The position numbers and the translations under genes were made by a program. From Halomonas sp. KG2 (GTDB taxonomy: Bacteria > Pseudomonadota > Gammaproteobacteria > Pseudomonadales > Halomonadaceae), in NCBI GenBank assembly GCA_030440445.1, contig CP098528.1, forward strand, positions 2,480,001 to 2,544,000: a stretch of DNA of 64,000 bases, in the 5' to 3' direction. This document shows, one piece after another, positions 25,723 through 33,662 of the stretch (its first letter is position 1; every line of letters starts with the position of its first letter). The notes under the pieces are model-generated. The model saw only the letters and a program-made list of their open reading frames with translations. It did no database searches and was not told the origin of the DNA.

Positions 25723-25740
25723 ACCACCTCCTCAATATGG

Positions 25741-25818
25741 GCTATAACGCCCGGTGCAGCGGGCCAATTGTAGCGACGAAGGAGCGTAAATTAGTCCGCC
25801 TGCCGCCGTTTGTTAGTT
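25741..25818 (-). repeat. attC-like site 4
   Basis: Left arm TAACGCCCGGTGCAGCGGGC and the inverse of the right arm (TAACAAACGGCGGCAGGCGGAC) align through CGG, GCA and GCGG blocks. The right box GTTAGTT is at 25812-25818; the stop codon of the next gene lies in its TTA. Confidence 0.6.
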
Positions 25819-26679
25819 GCTGACTGCAAAAAGCTCTGAGTGTTGTTTGACAAAATCACACCTCTTTAATTCAAGATCATCGTACATTTTAAAATACCTA
25901 TCATTAATATCGCTTTCCTCTTGCTTTTCAACTGCCACAATATCCATTGCTTCCCTTGCACGATCTACCCGTTCGTAAAAGTGTGAAAAGAGAGCCATTG
26001 CCTCAGAAAAAAGGTTTTCGCCAATTTGATGATTCACTTTTTTAATGGCCCGTAAAACCCTTGGATAAAGTTCCTCCCTATCAAAACAACCAAAGTAGTC
26101 AATCTCTCTCGCAAAGTACTGATTCAGCCCACCATTGTCGGTATCAGCCTGCCAATCAACTAATGCGTACATATCTAAGAGGTCTTCTGGTATTACTTCA
26201 TTCCGCTGCTTTTGAGCTGGCACGAACATAAATATAGCGGTGTCTAATTCCCATTTATTCACATGGGCTATTAATTCTTTCGTGAACATCCTTTCGTAAA
26301 TAAAGTTAGGTAGACTTCCGTTAATGCCTGGCTCGACTTCAGACAGGGACTGAAACGGCGCGCCTTCCCAGAAATACTCAAACCCAATATTTTTGCCCTT
26401 TACATTAATATTGCACCGGTAGATAGGGCCGTAACTTTCTCTTTTTGACTCTTCTCGAAGCTCGAAAAGTTTGCTGCCAAAATCTTCGCCATACTCTAGA
26501 TCTAGCCTGTTTAATGTTTCAGTGATATCACTTTTAGTTTTCTTTAGCAGTCCGGATTTAATGCTGCCTGTGTAGCCTACAGATCCACCTGACATATCGC
26601 ATTTAACTTGCCCCTCCGCCCAGATGCCTAGGTCAGCTCGACCAAATATGGCTTTAATTTCTTTCTCTACTTTATGCAT
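25813..26679 (-). CDS. Hypothetical protein with DMP19-like C-terminal region (cassette gene)
   Basis: A 288-residue protein. The C-terminal third (YALVDWQADTDNGGLNQYFAR..., about residues 175-250) resembles the DMP19/DUF4375 fold, whose signature is a NGGxxQYF segment; DMP19 is a DNA-mimic protein, but most family members are uncharacterised. The N-terminal half has alternating strands and no motif I know. The ATG at 26679 has GGAG upstream; a TTG at 26700 that would overlap attC-like site 5 is not used. Bounded by attC-like sites 4 and 5. Confidence 0.6.
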   Translation of the reverse strand: MHKVEKEIKAIFGRADLGIWAEGQVKCDMSGGSVGYTGSIKSGLLKKTKSDITETLNRLDLEYGEDFGSKLFELREESKRESYGPIYRCNINVKGKNIGFEYFWEGAPFQSLSEVEPGINGSLPNFIYERMFTKELIAHVNKWELDTAIFMFVPAQKQRNEVIPEDLLDMYALVDWQADTDNGGLNQYFAREIDYFGCFDREELYPRVLRAIKKVNHQIGENLFSEAMALFSHFYERVDRAREAMDIVAVEKQEESDINDRYFKMYDDLELKRCDFVKQHSELFAVSN

Positions 26680-26699
26680 GTACCGATTTCTCCAGGACA

Positions 26700-26797
26700 A
26701 CTAACGCCTGTGTTCAGCGGCATTTGAGGCGATGCCTGTTTTTGCGTCAGCAAAAATGGGCAGCGGTTCAAATGTCCGCTGCAACACTTTGTTGGGC
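26700..26797 (-). repeat. attC-like site 5 (best conserved)
   Basis: The two halves pair as GTGTT-CAGCGG-CATTTGA against GTGTTGCAGCGGACATTTGA (right half read inversely). That is an 18-base match interrupted only by two single extra bases in one strand, the extrahelical bases that orient single-stranded attC recombination. Left box CTAAC, right box GTTGGGC (26791-26797), followed at once by the stop of the next gene. Confidence 0.8.
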
Positions 26798-26798
26798 G

Positions 26799-27545
26799 TC
26801 ATACCTTCAGCCCGGCAATTGGCTTAATGGATACTGCCAATTCGTATTCCGCCAATGCAACATCTGGCAACCCCGCACAGGCAAGCCGAAGGTCTTCACT
26901 AATGTTCTTTGCGACGATCACGCCTCTGACCCTCTGGCCTTCGTCAGCTTGATTGATCTTGATCCAGTTCATGTAGCGAAGGAGCTGGCCGACTACTCGA
27001 TCATAGCCCTTCGATACCTTGAGCTCGATCACGACGTAATTCCCAGATGAGTCAATAGCTAGTAGATCGATGAAACGACCGCCGACTGGAAATTCCACAC
27101 CAGTGATGCCTTCATCGGTGTACAGAGTAAGGCCTGGCTCAATAAGTTGAAGATTCCTCGCAAGGAAATCTCGAAGGTCGTGCTCATAAGCAAACTGACC
27201 CGTTCCCTCTGAAGTGGCTTCAGCTGGCTCTTCAGGGGCTGGGGTGGATTCTGAGATCGGAGTTGGGTCTCTTCCTGGTTCGTATAGGCGAAAAGTGCTG
27301 CTATCGATCTTGAAGAAGTGATCATCCGATCCGTCGGGCCGAACGCTGTATTGCAGTCTGGTCGGCACATTGGTCGAGAGACGGACCAAGTGTGCAGCGA
27401 CGGTGCCCTGTTTAATCTTTGGATAATTTTCAGAGAACCATTGGACAGCTTGTTCCCTGGTGAATGTATCGCCTGGAGAGAGCCCAAGGGCGGGGATCAT
27501 CTCCTGCATGAGAATTCGGACAGGCTTGTCGTACATTGCTGGCAT
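26799..27545 (-). CDS. NucS-like (DUF91) endonuclease-fold protein (cassette gene)
   Basis: A 248-residue protein in two parts. Residues 1-90 form a winged-helix-like domain (REQAVQWFSENYPKIKQGTVAAHL). Residues 115-245 carry a PD-(D/E)xK nuclease core of the NucS/DUF91 kind: GGRFIDLLAID, YVVIELKVSKGYDRVVGQLLRYMNWIK and RGVIVAKNISEDLR. The Asp of RFIDLLA and the Glu-x-Lys of IELKV are the expected catalytic residues. ATG 27545 has GGGGGAG upstream. NucS cuts mismatched DNA in Actinobacteria and Archaea; here a defense or restriction-like role is more likely but is inference. It is the first cassette of the array. Confidence 0.8.
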   Translation of the reverse strand: MPAMYDKPVRILMQEMIPALGLSPGDTFTREQAVQWFSENYPKIKQGTVAAHLVRLSTNVPTRLQYSVRPDGSDDHFFKIDSSTFRLYEPGRDPTPISESTPAPEEPAEATSEGTGQFAYEHDLRDFLARNLQLIEPGLTLYTDEGITGVEFPVGGRFIDLLAIDSSGNYVVIELKVSKGYDRVVGQLLRYMNWIKINQADEGQRVRGVIVAKNISEDLRLACAGLPDVALAEYELAVSIKPIAGLKV

Positions 27546-27564
27546 CTAATTCTCCCCCTATGAC

Positions 27565-27634
27565 GCCCAACAGTGATTATACATCCCGCTACATAACCTC
27601 AATAAACCCGGCGGCGCGCTCATTCAGGTTATAC
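27565..27634 (-). repeat. attC-like site 6 (right end of the array)
   Basis: GCCCAAC (27565-27571) fits RYYYAAC. ATAACCTCAAT (27593-27603) pairs with ATTCAGGTTAT (27622-27632) at 10 of 11 positions, followed by GTTATAC boxes. The pairing is compact, so the outer limits are uncertain. It could be the attC of a lost cassette or a degenerate attI. Confidence 0.45.
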
Positions 27635-28158
27635 CGCCTATCATTTACGACCTAGCTCATTGAAATAAAGAAAAAATTAAGTATAAATAGGCTGTATAAC
27701 ATAGATTATCGTGCCGGCTGCATAACACTGCTGAACCAGCATGACACCTTGACTCGATGAGCCTCTCAAGGCCGTAAAACCGACATCACATGCACCATTT
27801 CAAACGTGCTCCTCTCTTCTCTGTAACGCGGCCCAATTACTCAAACAAAATCTTCTTAGGCTTAACGCTATCAGATAAACCTTAGCCTCGTCATTAGTCA
27901 TTAGCCGCGCATTGCAGTTTTCTACCACGTCTAGAGTCTATTGGCTGATAACACACCTTTCCGCTGCTATCACTTATACAAAAAAAGCCGATGCAGTGAA
28001 CCAGGTTAGTTAGGTCAACTGCATCGGCGCGATATGGGCTGCTTTAATGCGGGGATCTCTCGGTGACCATGCAGTCGCTGATCACTTCACCTTCATTTCC
28101 TAGTGCTGAACACGGTAAGCTTGGCGGCTACACTGCTGCTAATGGCTAAAAATCAACG
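27635..28158. other. Integrase-free gap to the right of the array
   Basis: No intI-like frame or other gene in either orientation over about 520 bases. Apart from a minus-strand terminator hairpin (27981-28028), I see only a short minus-strand codon run ending at about 28046 (…DCMVTERSPH then stop), which may be the tail of a lost gene. Confidence 0.5.
27981..28028 (-). terminator. Rho-independent terminator (minus strand)
   Basis: GCCGATGCAGT (27987-27997) pairs perfectly with ACTGCATCGGC (28018-28028), extended imperfectly inward. The run of A at 27980-27986 becomes the T-tract on the minus strand. No intact minus-strand gene lies immediately upstream, so it terminates a gene that has been lost. 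Confidence 0.75.
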
Positions 28159-29079
28159 ATGACTTCCCATTGGATACTTGGCCCTGGGGCCATTGGTCGC
28201 CTGTTGGCGCATTCGCTTTCCCCCTTGACTGACACTACTTTGATTGGCCGACGTGCGCTGCCTGAACAACAGCGCCTAACCCTCCCTGAAGGTGAAGAGC
28301 GAATTCAGCGGCTGGCGAGCTTTACGGCTGCAGAGCTGACTTCTCATCCACTGCCCGCGCCTGGGTTTGTACATATCACCACCAAAGCCATGGCCGCCGA
28401 GGCGGCACTTGCCAGTATTGCCGATAGGGTTTCGCCCACGACCCCGCTGGTGCTGTGGCAGAACGGCTTTTTAGCACAGCCGCGTATTACACAAACGTGG
28501 CCGGGGCCAGTGCTGTGCGCGACCACGACTCAGGGTGCTTATCTCACTGGGGATGATGGCGTAGTTCACGCGGGGCGCGGGCCTACGTTTATCGGTGATT
28601 TAGATAATCAGCACGCGGGGTTGGCGGAGGCGTTAGCGGCGCTATTGAGTGAGGCAGGTTTTGCCGCAACGGCGGTCGGTGATATACGCCAGCGTTTGTG
28701 GCAGAAGCTGGCGGTGAATGCGGCGATCAACCCATTGGTCGCGCTTAATGGCGTGCGCAATGGTGAGCTGCGCGGTAACGCTTATGCAGGCCGCGTGGAA
28801 GCGGTGGTAAAAGAGGTCGCGGCGATTTTAAACCAGGAAAACATTGCATCACCGAATGGTAGCGAAGGTGAAGACGCGTGGTTGGCACTGGTGTGGCAGG
28901 TGGTGGAGAACACCGCTAACAATAAGGCCTCGATGTTGCAGGATGTTGAGGCCAAGCGCCCCACCGAGCGCGGGGCAATTTTAGGGCCGTTGATTGATAA
29001 CGCCGAGCGCCATGGCTTGCCATATGGGGTGTTGAAGGAACTTAATAGCGAATTGGCTAAATTGGAGGCGGAGTTTTAG
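28159..29079 (+). CDS. panE: Ketopantoate reductase family protein (2-dehydropantoate 2-reductase)
   Basis: A 306-residue PanE/ApbA protein. The N-terminal NADPH fold starts WILGPGAIGRLLAHSL (GxGxxG), the middle strand has ITTKAMAAEAAL with the conserved Lys, and the C-terminal helical domain carries KLAVNAAINPLVALNGVRNGEL with the catalytic Lys and Asn, then SMLQDVEAKRPTE. It would reduce ketopantoate to pantoate for coenzyme A synthesis. Length is normal. It stands alone, and paralogues of this family can act on other 2-oxoacids, so the symbol is a family-level assignment. Confidence 0.86.
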   Translation: MTSHWILGPGAIGRLLAHSLSPLTDTTLIGRRALPEQQRLTLPEGEERIQRLASFTAAELTSHPLPAPGFVHITTKAMAAEAALASIADRVSPTTPLVLWQNGFLAQPRITQTWPGPVLCATTTQGAYLTGDDGVVHAGRGPTFIGDLDNQHAGLAEALAALLSEAGFAATAVGDIRQRLWQKLAVNAAINPLVALNGVRNGELRGNAYAGRVEAVVKEVAAILNQENIASPNGSEGEDAWLALVWQVVENTANNKASMLQDVEAKRPTERGAILGPLIDNAERHGLPYGVLKELNSELAKLEAEF

Positions 29080-29311
29080 GGAACATTTGGTGGCTGAATC
29101 ATCGCCCACTAAAGCGCCCTCCCACAATATTAAATTGCCCTTATTTACTGCGCTGCCAGGGCTGTGCTGTTCCACTTAAAACCGCTGCGCCGGGCTGCCA
29201 TTGCGGGTGCGCTTCGCTTACCACGCACTACAAAACCCGTATGCTCCATCGCATAAATGCACGATACAGCCCGTGTATTTAGCCATTTAGCAAATTGTCG
29301 CGCGCTAAAGC

Positions 29312-29334
29312 GCTCTCCCTGATGGCGGGAGAGC
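29312..29334. terminator. Hairpin between convergent panE and GST genes
   Basis: GCTCTCCC (29312-29319) pairs exactly with GGGAGAGC (29327-29334), loop seven bases, followed by ACTTTCTAG. Position between convergent genes suits a shared terminator. The remaining 29080-29311 holds no gene. Confidence 0.55.
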
Positions 29335-29344
29335 ACTTTCTAGA

Positions 29345-29977
29345 TCAGGTTACAGGGATCATCACTACGTTCTGAAAGGCGGGGCGTTCTGCGAGCTGTT
29401 GGTACCAGCGCTCCAGACTGGGGCGCCGCTGCCAGGTTAACCCAATGTTCCATAAATTATAGATAAACGGCGCTAGGGCAATGTCGCCGAGGCCGAACTC
29501 ATCGCCGGAAAACCAGGGTTGGCTTTGGTTTGCCAGCGCGTTATCTAACAGCTCGAATGACCTTTCACAGGCTAGCATTCCGGCATCAATAGCGGCGTTA
29601 TCCCGCTCTTCCGGCGGTGTTCTTACGAACCCCTGCAAAATAACGCGGTGCTTGGGCGAAAGCGTATTGTTCGCCCAGTCCATCCATTTCTCTGCCTGGG
29701 CGCGCTTGGCGGGATCATCTACCCATAAGCTGCCTTGGCCATACTGCGCGGCCAAGTAGCGGATAATGGTGTTGGATTCCCATAACACGCTATCGGTCGC
29801 GTCGTCTTTGAGTAGCGGCACTAGCCCATTGGGATTCATGGCCAAGTACGCTGAGGTATTGTTGACCCCGTGCTGCATTCCTGCCGGAATTTGTTCAAAC
29901 GCCAAACCGAGCTCTTCGAGCACCCAGCGCACTTTTTTGACGTTCGTGGAGTTATTGCGGCCCCAAAGCGTAATCAT
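29345..29977 (-). CDS. Glutathione S-transferase family protein
   Basis: A 210-residue GST: thioredoxin-like N-terminal domain ([25 protein letters not shown], with the Ser/Asn active-site region of theta/beta-like classes; NPNGLVPLL cis-Pro motif; [12 protein letters not shown] binding the gamma-glutamyl group) and an all-helical C-terminal domain with [16 protein letters not shown] 29975-29977 has AAGGACT upstream; a longer frame extending to 30076 adds a non-conserved leader. It probably conjugates glutathione to electrophiles; the substrate is unknown. Confidence 0.88.
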   Translation of the reverse strand: MITLWGRNNSTNVKKVRWVLEELGLAFEQIPAGMQHGVNNTSAYLAMNPNGLVPLLKDDATDSVLWESNTIIRYLAAQYGQGSLWVDDPAKRAQAEKWMDWANNTLSPKHRVILQGFVRTPPEERDNAAIDAGMLACERSFELLDNALANQSQPWFSGDEFGLGDIALAPFIYNLWNIGLTWQRRPSLERWYQQLAERPAFQNVVMIPVT

Positions 29978-30167
29978 GGCAGTCCTTTTTCTGGGCATAC
30001 ATCTGAGAATAGTGAAGAAAATGAGTGTGCCCGCCTTTGAAGCAAGTGGCAAGGGGCGGCTATGCCGCCCGCTCACGGGTGCCTAGTGTTGCTCGTTCCG
30101 CGCAAAACTCGCTACCACGCGCGACACCACCCCTTGCTCCTCACCATTTTCCATTCACGCCGTACCC

Positions 30168-31061
30168 TCACTCCTTATCTTGATAAAACTGCAGCAGGCT
30201 GGAGAAGTCGAGTTTGCCGTTGCCGCCGGCTTTATGCAGGGTGAATAGCGAGCGTGCGGCAGACCCCATGGGCACCGGTGAGGCGCTTTGCTGGCTAACA
30301 TCCATAGCGAGGCCCAGATCTTTAATCATCAGGTCTACCTGGAAGCCGCCTTGATAGCCCTTCGAAGCGGGGGCATTTTCCATCACGCCGGGGTACGGGT
30401 TGTAAACGTTTAGCGCCCAGTTCCCCCCCGAGCTTTGTTTCATGATTTCGGAAAGCACCGCTGGATCCAGGCCATTTTTTACGCCCATGTTGATCGCTTC
30501 GCAGGTGCCCGCCATCAGGATGGAAAGCAGCATGTTGTTGCACACTTTGGCCACTTGGCCTGCACCGTGGTCGCCAGCGTGGAAGATATTCTTACCCATC
30601 ACTTCTAGTACGGGCTTGGCCTGTTCAAATTGTGCCGCGCTACCGCCCACAATAAAGCTCAATGTGCCGGCCTGCGCGCCGCCTACCCCGCCAGACACAG
30701 GCGCGTCGACAAAACCAACGCCTTTTTCAGCGCCAGCGGCAGCAACGCTGCGGGCGGTATCCGCATCGATGGTCGAGCAATCAATCACCAGAGCGCTCTT
30801 TTTGATGACATCAAACAGCGGCTCGTCGCCATCCACATACAGCCCACGCACGTGCTTGCCTGCGGGCAGCATGGAAATAATAAAGTCTGCATCGGTGGCC
30901 GCTGCTTTTGCAGAGACTGCTACTTCACAGCCTTGGGATTTCGCGGTTTCCAGCGCTTGTTCAGAAAGGTCGAACGCGCGAACGTTAAAGCCCGCTTTCG
31001 CCAAGTTGGCCGCCATAGGGCCGCCCATATTGCCTAAACCGATAAACGCGACAGTGGTCAT
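30168..31061 (-). CDS. mmsB: 3-hydroxyisobutyrate dehydrogenase
   Basis: A 297-residue beta-hydroxyacid dehydrogenase. TVAFIGLGNMGGPMAANL is the NAD-binding motif, DAPVSGGVGGAQAGTLSF the substrate-binding signature, and GAGQVAKVCNNMLLSILM contains the catalytic Lys and the Asn. Ends GKLDFSSLLQFYQ as in MmsB. ATG 31061 is preceded by AAGGAC; the upstream extension is not conserved. It oxidises 3-hydroxyisobutyrate to methylmalonate semialdehyde, the step after the hydrolase encoded just upstream, in valine catabolism. No mmsA is in the window. Confidence 0.92.
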   Translation of the reverse strand: MTTVAFIGLGNMGGPMAANLAKAGFNVRAFDLSEQALETAKSQGCEVAVSAKAAATDADFIISMLPAGKHVRGLYVDGDEPLFDVIKKSALVIDCSTIDADTARSVAAAGAEKGVGFVDAPVSGGVGGAQAGTLSFIVGGSAAQFEQAKPVLEVMGKNIFHAGDHGAGQVAKVCNNMLLSILMAGTCEAINMGVKNGLDPAVLSEIMKQSSGGNWALNVYNPYPGVMENAPASKGYQGGFQVDLMIKDLGLAMDVSQQSASPVPMGSAARSLFTLHKAGGNGKLDFSSLLQFYQDKE

Positions 31062-31125
31062 CTTTATTGTCCTTGTTAGAAAATTGACGGTGAATTGGGT
31101 TGGGAAAATGGTTTGAAGAAATAGC

Positions 31126-32241
31126 TTAGTGAAGATCCGCCAGAGGGCTCGTTTGCCACGGCGAAGCCAGCAGCTCATCGATAAAAGCTTGTTCGACGGA
31201 CGCGACATCTGGGTATTTCCAGGCAGGCTTACCGTCTTTATCGACCAACAGCGCACGTACGCCTTCGGGGAATTCCTGATGGCGGCAACACTGCACTGAA
31301 AGCGCCAGCTCAAACTGGAACACCTCAGCCAACGACATATGCTTGGCGCGCTTTAGCTGCTCATCAATCAGCTTCACTGATACGGGGCTGCCGTGGGAAA
31401 GCGTTTTCTGCGCTTTGCTGAACCATTTGTCGTCACTGCGAACCGCTAACACGGCATCCACGGTTTGCTCAACCGTATCGTGATCCATTAGTTCACGAAT
31501 CAATGCGGCGGATTTGTGAACCGGCGATTCCAGCTCGGCAAACACCTCTTGAGAGGCTTGTTCAAATTCGCGCAGCACTCGGTTGACCACACCATGGGCG
31601 TCAGTTTGCTTTCCTTCCCCCCAGGTGGCGTCCATCAGTTTTTGAGCTAGGTCTGCGCGGTAATGGCTAGCAATCGCACGATCGGCAAGGCCGAGATGAA
31701 CGGCATCTGGCGCGTTAATTTGGCTGCCGGTCATGGCTAAAAAGCGTCCGGTGCCATTCGGCAGACGGTTTAAAAACCAGCTAGCGCCAACGTCCGGGTA
31801 AAGGCCAATCGTCACTTCTGGCATCGCCAGCCGAGAGGTTTCTGTCACAATTCGGTGGCTGCTTCCGCTAAGCAACCCCATTCCCCCACCCATCACAATA
31901 CCGCTGCCCCAGCAAATGACCGGTTTGGGATAGGTGTGAAGCAGGTAGTCCAGGCGGTACTCGTGTTCAAAGAAACGCTCAGGAAAGTCTGGTTCGCCGT
32001 CACCTTTAATCGCTTTATACAGATTGACGACATCGCCCCCTGCGCAAAAGGCTTTTTCACCGGCGCTGTCCAGCAGAACCGCAACAACTCGCTCGTCGGT
32101 TTGCCACGCGTTCAAGCGCGGCAAAATCTCTTCAATCATCTCTAACGTCAGAGCATTCAGCGAACGTTCGGCGTTAAGCGTGATCTCGCCAATAACATGG
32201 CCATCTTGGGTGGCGTGTTCAGCAAACAGTACGCTACTCAT
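31126..32241 (-). CDS. 3-hydroxyisobutyryl-CoA hydrolase
   Basis: A 371-residue crotonase-fold enzyme. SAGEKAFCAGGDVVNLY and SGIVMGGGMGLLSGSSHRI are the oxyanion-hole regions, AMPEVTIGLYPDVGASWFLNRLP carries the catalytic Glu typical of HIBCH, and the C-terminal extension beyond 270 residues distinguishes it from simple enoyl-CoA hydratases. It releases 3-hydroxyisobutyrate from its CoA ester. It lies between an acyl-CoA dehydrogenase gene and mmsB on the same strand with short gaps, forming a valine-degradation operon. Confidence 0.92.
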   Translation of the reverse strand: MSSVLFAEHATQDGHVIGEITLNAERSLNALTLEMIEEILPRLNAWQTDERVVAVLLDSAGEKAFCAGGDVVNLYKAIKGDGEPDFPERFFEHEYRLDYLLHTYPKPVICWGSGIVMGGGMGLLSGSSHRIVTETSRLAMPEVTIGLYPDVGASWFLNRLPNGTGRFLAMTGSQINAPDAVHLGLADRAIASHYRADLAQKLMDATWGEGKQTDAHGVVNRVLREFEQASQEVFAELESPVHKSAALIRELMDHDTVEQTVDAVLAVRSDDKWFSKAQKTLSHGSPVSVKLIDEQLKRAKHMSLAEVFQFELALSVQCCRHQEFPEGVRALLVDKDGKPAWKYPDVASVEQAFIDELLASPWQTSPLADLH

Positions 32242-32261
32242 TCCATTGTCCTTGTGGTTGG

Positions 32262-33416
32262 CTAAAGCTCAGAGGCACCATCAGAGAGCACGCGACGGGA
32301 AATAATCAGCCGCATGATTTCGTTAGTTCCTTCCAAAATACGGTGTACACGAGAATCACGCACATAGCGCTCCATCGGATACTCTTTAATGTAGCCGTTG
32401 CCACCATAGAGCTGCAGCGCTTCATCACACACTTTGAAGCCGACATCAGTCGCAAAGCGCTTAGCCATGGCGCAATAGGTAGTGGCATCGGGATGGCCAG
32501 CATCCAGCTTTGTGGCTGCCATACGCACTAACTGGCGAGCCGCAACAAGCTCAGTAACCATATCCGCCATGCGGAACTGAAGCGCCTGGAAGTCTGCCAA
32601 ACGCTTACCAAACTGCTTACGCTCCAGCATATATTCACGGGCTTTATTGATCGCCTGCTGGGCAGTGCCGATTGAGCAGGTAGCGATGTTGATACGTCCG
32701 CCATCCAAGCCTTTCATGGCAATTTTAAAGCCATCGCCTTCGTTGCCTAACAGGTGGTTAGCGGGAACGCGCACATCTTCAAAGGTAATCATGCGGGTTG
32801 GCTGACTGTTCCAACCCATTTTGTCTTCTTTACGGCCGTAACTAATGCCGCTTGCTTTGGCATCAACCGCAAAGGCAGAAACGCCGCTGGGACCTTCACC
32901 GCCGGTACGCGCCATCACCACCAAAAAGTCGGTGCTGCCGGCGCCAGAGATAAACATCTTGCTACCGTTGAGTACGTAGTCATCGCCATCACGCTTGGCG
33001 GTGGTTTTAAGCGAGGCTGCATCAGAGCCTGCATTGGGTTCAGTTAAGCAGTAAGAACCCAGTAACTCGCCGGTGGCGAGCTTTTCGCCCCACTGTTCCA
33101 CTGCTTCGGAGGTGCCGAAGTCAGCCAGCATCCAGGTCACCATGTTATGAATGGTGAGATAGGCGGTGGTTGAGGTGCAGCCCATGGAAAGCTGTTCAAA
33201 AATAATGCTGGCATCCAGACGGGAAAGGCCCAGCCCGCCAACGCGTTCTGGCGCGTAAAGTGAACAAAAACCTAACTCCCCCGCTTTGCGGATAACATCG
33301 ACAGGAAAGAAGGCTTCGGCATCCCACTGCGCAGCGTTGGGTTCTAACTCGTTCTGGGCGAATGCCCGGGCCATATCGGCAAAGGCGACCTGGTCTTCAC
33401 TTAACTCAAAATTCAT
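32262..33416 (-). CDS. Acyl-CoA dehydrogenase, probably isobutyryl-CoA dehydrogenase
   Basis: A 384-residue acyl-CoA dehydrogenase: YCLTEPNAGSDAASLKT (FAD/substrate motif), KMFISGAGSTDFLVV, then ERKQFGKRLADFQALQFRMADM and the C-terminal LQLYGGNGYIKEYPMERYVRD. The catalytic Glu is in LEGTNEIMRLIISRR near residue 370, as in short-chain enzymes. ATG 33416 has GGAG seven bases upstream. The neighbouring HIBCH and mmsB genes point to isobutyryl-CoA as substrate; a 2-methylbutyryl specificity is also possible. A LiuR-like palindrome lies about 115 bases upstream. Confidence 0.88.
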   Translation of the reverse strand: MNFELSEDQVAFADMARAFAQNELEPNAAQWDAEAFFPVDVIRKAGELGFCSLYAPERVGGLGLSRLDASIIFEQLSMGCTSTTAYLTIHNMVTWMLADFGTSEAVEQWGEKLATGELLGSYCLTEPNAGSDAASLKTTAKRDGDDYVLNGSKMFISGAGSTDFLVVMARTGGEGPSGVSAFAVDAKASGISYGRKEDKMGWNSQPTRMITFEDVRVPANHLLGNEGDGFKIAMKGLDGGRINIATCSIGTAQQAINKAREYMLERKQFGKRLADFQALQFRMADMVTELVAARQLVRMAATKLDAGHPDATTYCAMAKRFATDVGFKVCDEALQLYGGNGYIKEYPMERYVRDSRVHRILEGTNEIMRLIISRRVLSDGASEL

Positions 33417-33531
33417 GGCGAATCTCCGCAGCATGCGTCGCTGAACAGCCTGTGAGCAGGTTGGGCAGCTTGGCGTTTGCTATTATCTTTATTAGCCGTT
33501 GGCGTTATTGGCAATTGTCTTTACAGGCACG

Positions 33532-33547
33532 TTGACGTTTACGTTAA
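33532..33547. promoter_or_regulatory. LiuR-like box upstream of the valine operon
   Basis: TTGACGTTTACGTTAA matches the perfect palindrome in front of liuR (TTTACGTTAACGTAAA) at 13 of 16 positions. It lies between the acyl-CoA dehydrogenase start and the liv terminator. LiuR regulation is inferred. Confidence 0.6.
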
Positions 33548-33619
33548 CTTATATTCTTAACCTGACAGGTGCAACCGGCTTACCTCACTACCTTTGGCGT
33601 AGAAACGTGATTTGGGCAG

Positions 33620-33643
33620 AAAAAAGGGTGCCCTAGGGCACCC
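33620..33643 (-). terminator. Rho-independent terminator of the liv operon
   Basis: GGGTGCCC (33626-33633) and GGGCACCC (33636-33643) form a compact GC-rich stem 19 bases past the livM stop, with six A at 33620-33625 giving the T-tract on the minus strand. Confidence 0.85.
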
Positions 33644-33662
33644 AATCATCGGACAGAACCGG

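Noticed and set aside
28029..28158. Small gene ending in DCMVTERSPH
   Set aside because: No start codon and fewer than 25 codons; possibly a C-terminal relict but unsupported.
30050..30072. GGCGGC/GCCGCC hairpin as a terminator
   Set aside because: Three-base loop but no T-tract, and it lies upstream of the GST gene where no termination is expected.
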